Origin: Spirochaetaceae bacterium
GTDB taxonomy: Bacteria; Spirochaetota; Spirochaetia; Treponematales; Treponemataceae
DNA length: 63,228 nt
Reading direction: 5' to 3'
Assembly (NCBI GenBank): GCA_017618015.1
Contig: JAFZVC010000075.1
Location: forward strand, 1-63,228
In this document: piece by piece, positions 56,936-63,228 of the stretch
How the letters are laid out: each line of letters begins with the position of its first letter
Numbering within the stretch: the stretch's first letter is position 1
Program-made: the position numbers and the translations under genes
The notes under the pieces: model-generated
Told to the model about the DNA's origin: nothing
The model's input: only the letters and a program-made list of their open reading frames with translations
Databases searched by the model: none

Positions 56936-57985
56936 ATGAAAAATCGTGTAGTGAAGTATCTTTTTTTTGTTGTGTTTCTCGTTCTGCTGCTAACTGGATG
57001 TGCTAAAAAGAAAGATGAGCCGACGAAACAAGCCTCCGTCAAAGAAAGCGAAAAGTCGCAATATACAATAGGATTTTCAATTGATACGCTTGCCATAGAG
57101 CGGTGGCGCCGTGACTGCGACGTTTTTATGAACACTGCGAAAGAAAAGAACGTCAACGTCATTGTCCAGAACGCCGGAAACAGTCTTGAAGAGCAGATCC
57201 GCCAGATTCAATATCTAATAGACAAGAAAGTTGATGTTATCGTAATTGTTGCAAAAAAAGCCGATTCAATGACAGATGTCATAAAGAACGCGCGGAGCCA
57301 CGGGATTCCTGTCATTTCTTACGACAGACTCATAACAAATGCCGATATAAGCCTTTATGTAACGGTTGACTCAGAGAAAGTCGGAGAACTTATGGCGTCC
57401 GGACTTCTTAAAATTGACCCAAAAGGAAAGTGGTTCTGCATATATGGACCGCAGGAAGACAACAACATGGCTATGATAAGTTCTGGCGTCGATAAAGTCG
57501 TCTCTGGCTCTGCTGTGAACATAGCATATACATACTATACCGATGGCTGGAACTACGACCTTTCTTATAGAGAAATGTCGCGTCTTCTCCGTGAGGGCGA
57601 TATCCCTACGTCAGTTGTATGCGGCAACGACGCCGTCGCTAACAGCGTAATTCAGGCTGTACTGGAAATCTGCCCCGACAAAAAGATAAACATCGTCGGT
57701 CAGGATGCTGATATCCTGAACTGCCAGCACGTAGTTTCTGGACGCCAGACGTTTACCGTCTACAAACCGATAACCGACCTTGCACGCATTTCCGCGCGAA
57801 TAGCGTGCGAGCTTGCCGCCGGTAAAAGCTTGCAGGATATTCCCGACATAACGAGCACAATAGACAACGGCTTCGGTCAGATTCCGTCCGTTATGCTTGA
57901 TCCTATCGCTGTAGACAAAGACAACATGGACAGCGTTGTAATCGAATCAGGCTTCCACACATACGGCGAAGTCTACCGCAATTAG
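56936..57985 (+). CDS. Sugar-binding lipoprotein (XylF/ChvE-like)
   Basis: 349 aa. The lipoprotein signal ends VLLLTGC (Cys22), followed by a Lys-rich linker. The binding domain has TIGFSIDTLAIERWRRDCDVF, the DVIVIVAKKADSM strand, GIPVISYDRLI, the GQDADILNC hinge and FTVYKPITDLA, as in xylose- and multiple-sugar-binding proteins. GGAGG precedes the ATG at 56936. It lies 38 nt after the regulator and likely shares its transcript. It is a second, diverged copy of the ChvE-like protein encoded next, so the two may differ in ligand or role. Confidence 0.87.
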   Translation: MKNRVVKYLFFVVFLVLLLTGCAKKKDEPTKQASVKESEKSQYTIGFSIDTLAIERWRRDCDVFMNTAKEKNVNVIVQNAGNSLEEQIRQIQYLIDKKVDVIVIVAKKADSMTDVIKNARSHGIPVISYDRLITNADISLYVTVDSEKVGELMASGLLKIDPKGKWFCIYGPQEDNNMAMISSGVDKVVSGSAVNIAYTYYTDGWNYDLSYREMSRLLREGDIPTSVVCGNDAVANSVIQAVLEICPDKKINIVGQDADILNCQHVVSGRQTFTVYKPITDLARISARIACELAAGKSLQDIPDITSTIDNGFGQIPSVMLDPIAVDKDNMDSVVIESGFHTYGEVYRN

Positions 57986-57986
57986 G

Positions 57987-58010
57987 GAAAATTTTGTCAT
58001 CAAAATTTTC
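57987..58010. terminator. AT-rich hairpin after the lipoprotein gene
   Basis: GAAAATTTT (57987-57995) and AAAATTTTC (58002-58010) form a perfect 9-bp stem just past the stop codon. It is weak because it is AT-rich. It may partly separate the sensor genes from the highly expressed binding-protein gene. Confidence 0.45.
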
Positions 58011-58159
58011 TAGTCCGTTTTCATTAACCAGACAAAATTAGAAATTTTTTTCCACTAAAAAACAAAAATTTACAGAAAGTAGGTGATTTTTCCTATTTGT
58101 AATGGTGTATGCTGACAGCGTACTTAGTTATGAGTACATAAATCAACAGGAGGATTTTT

Positions 58160-59236
58160 ATGAAAAAAATCGTCAGTATTCTTATCGTACTTCTGCTTGC
58201 TACATCAATGATTTTCGCAGGCGGAAAAAAAGAGACAGCATCAAACAAGATTGGTGTTTCAATGCCTACACAGGACCTTCAGCGCTGGAATCAGGATGGC
58301 GCTAACATGAAGAGCCAGCTCGAAGCAGCTGGTTACACAGTTGACCTTCAGTTCGCACAGAACGATATCGCAACACAGATCAGCCAGCTCGAAAACATGA
58401 TTACTGGTGGATGCAAAGTTCTCGTTATCGCTTCTATCGATGGTTCATCACTTTCTAACGTTCTTGCTGATGCAAAGGCAAAGAATGTAAAAGTTATCGC
58501 TTATGACCGCCTTATCATGGACACAGACGCTGTTTCATACTATGCAACATTCGATAACTACAAAGTAGGTACATTCCAGGGTACATACATTGAGGACAAA
58601 CTCAACCTGAAGAACCGCACAGCTGCAGATCCAGTTTACATGGAATTCTTCACAGGTGACCCAGGTGACAACAACATCAACTTCTTCTTCGGTGGTGCTA
58701 TGGACGTTCTTACTCCTTACATCGAGAAGGGTGTTATCGTTTGTAAGTCAGGCCAGACAGCAAAAGCACAGTGTGCTACACTTAACTGGTCAGCAGCAGA
58801 AGCTATGTCTCGCATGGAGAACCTTATCACATCTAACGGTTATGCTCCTAACGGACAGAGACTTGATGCAGTATACTGCTCAAACGACTCAACAGCTGAA
58901 GGCGTTATCAACGCTCTCAAATCAGCTGGTTACGATGCAAGCAACATCCCAGTTATCACAGGTCAGGACTGCGATATCACAAACATGAAGTTCATCATTG
59001 CTGGTCTCCAGTCAATGTCTATCTTCAAAGATACACGTACACTCGCAGCTAAGGTTGTTGAGATGGTTGACGCTATCATGAAGGGAACAAACCCGCCAAT
59101 CAATGATACAGAGACATACAACAACAACGTTAAGGTTGTTCCTTCATTCCTCTGTGAGCCTGTATTCGGTGACATCAACAACTACAAAGCACTGCTTATC
59201 GATTCTGGTTACTACACAGAAGCTCAGCTTAAATAG
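58160..59236 (+). CDS. chvE: ChvE-like multiple-sugar-binding protein, soluble
   Basis: 358 aa. The signal peptide ends SMIFA-GGKKET without a lipobox cysteine, so it is probably a soluble periplasmic protein. The binding domain has IGVSMPTQDLQRWNQDGANM, QLENMITGGCKVLVIASIDG, VKVIAYDRLIMDTDAVSYY and ITGQDCDITNMKFI, close to ChvE/xylose-binding proteins. GGAGGA precedes the ATG. Codons are strongly biased to a few synonyms, which suggests one of the most expressed genes in the window. The transporter ATPase and permease follow after an attenuator hairpin. Confidence 0.9.
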   Translation: MKKIVSILIVLLLATSMIFAGGKKETASNKIGVSMPTQDLQRWNQDGANMKSQLEAAGYTVDLQFAQNDIATQISQLENMITGGCKVLVIASIDGSSLSNVLADAKAKNVKVIAYDRLIMDTDAVSYYATFDNYKVGTFQGTYIEDKLNLKNRTAADPVYMEFFTGDPGDNNINFFFGGAMDVLTPYIEKGVIVCKSGQTAKAQCATLNWSAAEAMSRMENLITSNGYAPNGQRLDAVYCSNDSTAEGVINALKSAGYDASNIPVITGQDCDITNMKFIIAGLQSMSIFKDTRTLAAKVVEMVDAIMKGTNPPINDTETYNNNVKVVPSFLCEPVFGDINNYKALLIDSGYYTEAQLK

Positions 59237-59254
59237 TTCAGTTTAAGTGAACAA

Positions 59255-59289
59255 AAAGGGTTGTCTCTCCTAAGGGACAGCCCTTTTTT
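59255..59289 (+). terminator. Attenuator hairpin between sugar-binding protein and ATPase genes
   Basis: AAAGGGTTGTC (59255-59265) pairs with GACAGCCCTTT (59276-59286) with one wobble, followed by six T residues. As in the nucleoside operon, it probably sets a high ratio of binding protein to transporter. Confidence 0.8.
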
Positions 59290-59304
59290 ATATGGGGGAT
59301 TCCA

Positions 59305-60834
59305 ATGGCAAAAACATTATTGGAAATGAAAAATATTACCAAGCTTTTCCCTGGTGTAAAGGCTCTTGATAATGTTAACCTTCAGGTAGAAGAAGGCGAG
59401 ATTCACGCTCTTTGTGGCGAGAACGGAGCTGGAAAATCTACACTGATGAATGTTCTCAGCGGAATTTATCCGTATGGTTCATATTCCGGTGAAATTATCT
59501 ATGACGGTAATGTTTGTAAATTTCAAAAAATTAGAGACAGTGAAGAAAAAGGTATTGTAATTATTCATCAGGAGCTTGCACTTGTTCCGCTTCTTTCAAT
59601 TGGCGAGAATATGTTCCTGGGTAACGAGCGTGGTTCCAAAGCGAAGATTAACTGGGCAGAGACTCATTCAAAGGCGGATGCGCTTTTGCAGATGGTCGGT
59701 CTTAAAGAATCATCAAAGACGCTTGTAAAGGATATAGGCGTTGGAAAGCAGCAGCTTGTTGAAATTGCTAAGGCACTTGGAAAGAATGTGCGCCTGCTTA
59801 TTCTTGATGAGCCGACCGCTTCACTTAATGATACAGAGTCAAGACATCTTCTTGATCTTCTTCTTGAATTCAAGAAGAAGGGTATGACTTCTATCATCAT
59901 TTCTCATAAGCTCAATGAGCTTTCTTATGTAGCGGACAAAATCACGGTTATTCGTGATGGTGCCGTTATTACAACTCTCGATAAAAATAAAGACAGCTTT
60001 GCAGAAGATTCAATTATCTCTGCAATGGTTGGCCGCAGCATAACTGACCGTTTCCCAAAACGTGAATCACACGTTGGCGACGTATGCTTTGAGGTTAAGA
60101 ACTGGTGTGTTGACCACCCTGTTTTTGACGGTATAAAAGTATGCGACAATATCAACTTTAACCTTAGAAAGGGTGAAGTTCTTGGTATTTCTGGTCTTAT
60201 GGGTGCTGGCCGTACTGAACTGTCTATGAGTATATTTGGACATTCTTATGGTGCCAACATTAGTGGTCAGATTTTCCTTAACGGAAAAGAAGTTTCTTTC
60301 CCGAACGTAAAATCGGCAATTAAGAACAAGATCGCTTACGTAACGGAAGACCGAAAAGGCAACGGACTTATTCTTTCTGAGTCAATCTGTAAGAATACAA
60401 CCGCAGCCAAAATCGACAAGATTTCTAAGCATTATGTAATAGACTTCGACAAAGAAAAAGCCGACTCTAAGGCAATGGCGAAGGAAATGCATACAAAGTG
60501 CTATTCTGTCGAAGAGGATGTAGGAAACCTTTCCGGTGGTAACATGCAGAAAGTTCTTCTTGGAAAGTGGCTTTATGCAGAGCCGGATATTCTTATACTT
60601 GACGAGCCGACACGCGGTATCGACGTCGGTGCAAAGTATGAGATTTACTGTATCATAAACAAGATGGTTGCAGAGGGTAAGTCAGTTATTATGATTTCTT
60701 CCGAAATGCCTGAGCTTTTGGGTATGTGTGACCGTATTTATGTTATGAATGAAGGCAGGATGATTGCTGAGATGGACGGAAAAGAAGCCACTCAGGAAAA
60801 GATAATGGCCTGCATTATTAATTCAAGTAAATAA
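59305..60834 (+). CDS. gguA: Sugar ABC transporter ATPase (GguA/XylG-like)
   Basis: 509 aa with two ABC modules. Module 1: Walker A GENGAGKST, Walker B LLILDEPTASL. Module 2: degenerate Walker A GLMGAGRTE, signature LSGGNMQKVLLGKW, Walker B ILILDEPTRGIDVGA. This asymmetry is normal for the carbohydrate uptake transporter 2 family. GGGGGAT lies before the ATG. The permease gene follows after 11 nt with its own AAAGGAG site. Confidence 0.92.
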   Translation: MAKTLLEMKNITKLFPGVKALDNVNLQVEEGEIHALCGENGAGKSTLMNVLSGIYPYGSYSGEIIYDGNVCKFQKIRDSEEKGIVIIHQELALVPLLSIGENMFLGNERGSKAKINWAETHSKADALLQMVGLKESSKTLVKDIGVGKQQLVEIAKALGKNVRLLILDEPTASLNDTESRHLLDLLLEFKKKGMTSIIISHKLNELSYVADKITVIRDGAVITTLDKNKDSFAEDSIISAMVGRSITDRFPKRESHVGDVCFEVKNWCVDHPVFDGIKVCDNINFNLRKGEVLGISGLMGAGRTELSMSIFGHSYGANISGQIFLNGKEVSFPNVKSAIKNKIAYVTEDRKGNGLILSESICKNTTAAKIDKISKHYVIDFDKEKADSKAMAKEMHTKCYSVEEDVGNLSGGNMQKVLLGKWLYAEPDILILDEPTRGIDVGAKYEIYCIINKMVAEGKSVIMISSEMPELLGMCDRIYVMNEGRMIAEMDGKEATQEKIMACIINSSK

Positions 60835-60845
60835 AGGAGATTCAG

Positions 60846-62021
60846 ATGGCAGAAAAACTGAATATACGAAAGTCATTAAAAGACAATACCATGGTTCTTA
60901 TCTTGGTTGGTGTAATGCTTCTGTTCGAGGTGCTGATCCAGTCATTCGGAAAAGGTTCTCTTTTCTCACCTGCGAACATAACGAACATTATTCGTCAGAA
61001 CTCATACGTCGTTATTCTTGCGACAGGTATGTTGCTCTGTATCTTGACTGGTGGTAACATCGACCTTTCTGTTGGTTCCGTAGTCGCCCTTGTTGGCGCT
61101 CTTGCTGGTGTTCTTATCGTAAAAATGGGTATGCCGGTTGCTCCTGCAATTTTCCTCTGCATCGTATGCGGTATTTTGATTGGTGCATTCCACGGATTCT
61201 TCATTGCTTACCTGCACATTCCGCCGTTTATTACGACTCTTGCTGGTATGCTTTTGTGGCGCGGTGTTGCGACGATTATCCTCGATGGTAAGCCGATTGC
61301 TCCGTTCCCATCAAACTACAGCGTGCTTTTTGAAAGCTACCTGTTCAGAAGCGCAGACGGTTTCTCCGTACCAACGATGATTATAGCAGTTGTTTGCTGT
61401 GTAGTTTTCGTTATCGCAGAAATCTTGAGCCGCGCAAGAAAGGCAAAGAAAGGATATCAGGTTTCATCAACAGTTGGTTTCGTTGCAAAGCTTGTTATCC
61501 TTTGTGCTGTAATTATTATTGTTGGACAGTTCCTCGCTCGTGACCGTGGTCTTCCTGTAATCCTTATCCTTCTTGCAGTTATCGTTGCTGCATACGGATA
61601 TTTCACACAGAACACAGTTCCTGGCCGCTACCTGTACGCAATCGGTGGTAACGCTAAAGCAGCAAAGCTTTCTGGTGTTAACACAGATAACGTTATGTTC
61701 TTTGCATACACGAACATGGGATTCATCGCAGCAATCGCAGCTCTCGTTTCTGTAGCACGTCTTAACTCAGCACAGCCTACAGCTGGACAGAACTACGAAA
61801 TGGATGCTATCGCTTCCTGCTTTATCGGTGGTGCTTCCGCTTACGGTGGAATTGGTAAAGTAACTGGTGCTGTTATCGGTGCTCTGTTCATGGGTGTTTT
61901 GAACAACGGTATGTCAATCCTTGGTGTTGATATGAACTGGCAGAGAGCTGTTAAGGGATTCGTTCTTCTTGCAGCCGTTATCTTCGACGTTGTTTCAAAG
62001 CAGAAGAAATCATCGAAGTAA
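60846..62021 (+). CDS. gguB: Sugar ABC transporter permease (GguB/XylH-like)
   Basis: 391 aa integral membrane protein of the carbohydrate uptake transporter 2 family. LLCILTGGNIDLSVGSVVAL, HGFFIAYLHIPPFITTLAGM and GGNAKAAKLSGVNTDNVMF (the coupling loop) are characteristic, as is CFIGGASAYGGIGKV near the C terminus. About ten hydrophobic segments are seen; a longer-than-usual middle loop (ILSRARKAKKGYQVSS) is basic and cytoplasmic. Length matches GguB/XylH (about 390 aa). Confidence 0.92.
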   Translation: MAEKLNIRKSLKDNTMVLILVGVMLLFEVLIQSFGKGSLFSPANITNIIRQNSYVVILATGMLLCILTGGNIDLSVGSVVALVGALAGVLIVKMGMPVAPAIFLCIVCGILIGAFHGFFIAYLHIPPFITTLAGMLLWRGVATIILDGKPIAPFPSNYSVLFESYLFRSADGFSVPTMIIAVVCCVVFVIAEILSRARKAKKGYQVSSTVGFVAKLVILCAVIIIVGQFLARDRGLPVILILLAVIVAAYGYFTQNTVPGRYLYAIGGNAKAAKLSGVNTDNVMFFAYTNMGFIAAIAALVSVARLNSAQPTAGQNYEMDAIASCFIGGASAYGGIGKVTGAVIGALFMGVLNNGMSILGVDMNWQRAVKGFVLLAAVIFDVVSKQKKSSK

Positions 62022-62036
62022 TCGATTTAATAGAGT

Positions 62037-62073
62037 GGGGCGCGCAATCGCGAAAGCGAAAACCGCGCTTCCC
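62037..62073 (+). repeat. Nested GC-rich hairpin in the transporter 3' region
   Basis: An outer stem (GCGCG 62040-62044 with CGCGC 62064-62068, extended by GGG/CCC past a bulge) encloses an inner TCGC-GAAA-GCGA tetraloop hairpin (62048-62059). It lies between the permease stop and the terminator and may protect the mRNA 3' end. Confidence 0.5.
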
Positions 62074-62079
62074 GAAATA

Positions 62080-62113
62080 AAAATCCTTCCTGTTTCGCAG
62101 GAAGGATTTTTTT
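62080..62113. terminator. Bidirectional terminator between the transporter and secA
   Basis: A perfect 13-bp stem (62080-62092 with 62098-62110), loop TTTCG, with T residues after it on the plus strand and A-rich sequence before it. It can serve both convergent transcripts. Confidence 0.9.
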
Positions 62114-62150
62114 ATGTCTAAGGTAGCTGCGCTACATATCAAGCTGCGGT

Positions 62151-63227
62151 CTATCTACCGCAACAGTACTTATACTTTTTCCCGGAGCCGCATGTACACG
62201 GATCATTACGACCGACTTTTGGACCTATGCGAACAACCGTAACACTTTCACCCTGCCGTCCTGATGCCATCGGGCTTTTGTCCGCACCGGCGCGGGCTGC
62301 GTTCGCGTCAAAAGACTGCATTGCATTGTGCTGCGCGTTCATGTTCCGAATAACGCCGTGCTGCCTGCTAAGCTGTGCAGCTTCCGCCGTCTGTACTTTA
62401 ACGCGGAACACGCGCGAAACGATTGCGTTTCGTATGTCGTCGAGCATGTCATAGAAGATGTTGAAGCCGTCAATCTTATATTCAGTAAGTGGGTTCTTCG
62501 AGCCGTAGGAACGAAGATGCACAGCTTCTCTAAGCCCCTCAAGCGTTTCAAGGTGATCGAGCCACTTCTTGTCTATTTCCTGAATATACTGATAGCGTAT
62601 GAATTTATTCAATTCCTTTTTTGAAACAAGGGTCTCTTTTTCCGTTATGTCGTTCTGCAGCGCGGCATAAATGCGTTCTTTGATAGCGTCAGTGTTCTTT
62701 TCCGTTATGTCGCTTATATCAAACTGCATCGCGAAAATGCGCTTAAGGTTGTCGGAAAGCTCTTGAACCGCCTGATTAACCTTCTTGTGACTTTGCGAAT
62801 TGAAATCATCGAGCAGGTTGTCAACCTCAACTTTAGCGTTATTAAGAACGCGCGTAGAAAGATCTTCATCAGCAAGAATCTCGTCACGCTGGCCGTATAT
62901 GGTGTTTCTCTGCTCGTTAAGAACGTCGTCGAACTCAAGAAGCCGCTTACGTATCTCGAAGTTACGCTCCTCAACTTTTGTCTGCGCGTTCTCAATTCCT
63001 TTCGTAAGCCACGGATGGTAAATCGGCTCTCCGCCACCCATACCAAGTCGCGACATCATCATTTTCATTTTCTCGCCGCCGAAAAGGCGCATAAGGTCAT
63101 CATCCATAGAGATAAAGAACTTACTGCGTCCGGGGTCACCCTGTCGTCCAGAACGACCGCGCAGCTGGTTGTCGATACGGCGGCTTTCGTGGCGCTCAGA
63201 ACCGATTACGTAAAGACCTCCGCAGTT
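62151..63227 (-). CDS. secA: Preprotein translocase ATPase SecA, C-terminal part
   Basis: The frame is open to the window edge (last whole codon begins at 63227), giving 358 visible residues; the N-terminal two thirds lie outside. SecA drives export through SecYEG. Visible are GSERHESRRIDNQLRGRSGRQGD (the arginine-rich part of the second nucleotide domain, split across this span), the helical scaffold IENAQTKVEERNFEIRKRLL, and DDVLNEQRNTIYGQRDEIL. The C-terminal zinc-binding tail is DPCTCGSGKKYKYCCG, which also binds SecB or ribosomes in other bacteria. The tail is joined by an Ala/Gln/Asn-rich linker. Confidence 0.95.
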   Translation of the reverse strand, partial: NCGGLYVIGSERHESRRIDNQLRGRSGRQGDPGRSKFFISMDDDLMRLFGGEKMKMMMSRLGMGGGEPIYHPWLTKGIENAQTKVEERNFEIRKRLLEFDDVLNEQRNTIYGQRDEILADEDLSTRVLNNAKVEVDNLLDDFNSQSHKKVNQAVQELSDNLKRIFAMQFDISDITEKNTDAIKERIYAALQNDITEKETLVSKKELNKFIRYQYIQEIDKKWLDHLETLEGLREAVHLRSYGSKNPLTEYKIDGFNIFYDMLDDIRNAIVSRVFRVKVQTAEAAQLSRQHGVIRNMNAQHNAMQSFDANAARAGADKSPMASGRQGESVTVVRIGPKVGRNDPCTCGSGKKYKYCCGR

Positions 63228-63228
63228 C

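Noticed and set aside
1..63228. tRNA or rRNA genes, insertion sequences, prophage or integrase genes
   Set aside because: No cloverleaf with a TTCGANNC arm, transposase, integrase or terminal inverted repeats were noticed in the gaps, which are all short; scanning by eye could miss a tRNA.

Overview
The window looks like a chromosomal segment of a host-associated Treponema (Spirochaetes) with moderate GC. This rests on protein style: a pallidum-type order of CheW, DegT-like, NadK, RecN and a spirochaete-only hypothetical protein; a BMP/PnrA-type nucleoside transporter; solute-binding proteins with an AGGKKET mature end; a FGE-sulfatase/C-type-lectin surface protein; and an Na+-pumping oxaloacetate decarboxylase next to fermentative enzymes. 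No tRNA, rRNA, IS element, prophage or CRISPR array was seen. No gap between genes exceeds about 300 bases.

Layout. 1-4.9 kb: co-directional cluster cheW (cut by the edge), a lysine-less DegT-like protein, nadK, recN and a conserved hypothetical, closed by a terminator. 5.0-11.2 kb: BMP-type binding protein, attenuator-like hairpin, ATPase, two permeases and an HD-domain phosphohydrolase, probably nucleoside uptake coupled to (deoxy)nucleotide processing. 11.3-18.5 kb: one gene for a 2,415-residue exported modular protein ending in a C-type-lectin/FGE domain that resembles the target proteins of diversity-generating retroelements. 18.7-22.8 kb: LysM/degenerate M23 protein, then on the minus strand a DnaQ-like exonuclease, phosphoglucomutase and a YhhN membrane protein. 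23.0-26.8 kb: oadG-oadA-oadB, with two biotinyl domains in OadA. 27.0-32.9 kb: ileS, a lipoprotein, a uracil-phosphoribosyltransferase-like protein with a long N-terminal extension, and a TPR lipoprotein.

32.9-43.4 kb (minus strand): a tight five-gene cluster transcribed from about 43.39 kb. It encodes a 1,693-residue acidic repeat protein, an unknown protein, two different DUF115/Maf-like proteins and a membrane protein with a degenerate GGDEF domain. This is the best candidate here for an undescribed system. 43.6-49.8 kb: FtsB/DivIC-like protein, Sua5/YrdC protein, smpB, a signal-peptidase-I-like protein that lacks both catalytic residues, hemW and a DEAH helicase. smpB and the peptidase-like gene diverge from back-to-back promoters that seem to give leaderless mRNAs. 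50.0-52.6 kb: pyruvate phosphate dikinase.

52.8-62.0 kb: a sugar-sensing and uptake locus. A membrane-anchored binding protein, a YesM-type histidine kinase and a YesN-type regulator are followed by a lipoprotein sugar-binding protein, a soluble ChvE-like binding protein, an attenuator hairpin, and GguA/GguB-like ATPase and permease. 62.15 kb to the edge: 3' part of secA on the minus strand.

Metabolically, PPDK, oxaloacetate decarboxylase and the sugar and nucleoside importers fit an anaerobic carbohydrate fermenter. Statements about synteny and families come from memory of those families; no search was run.
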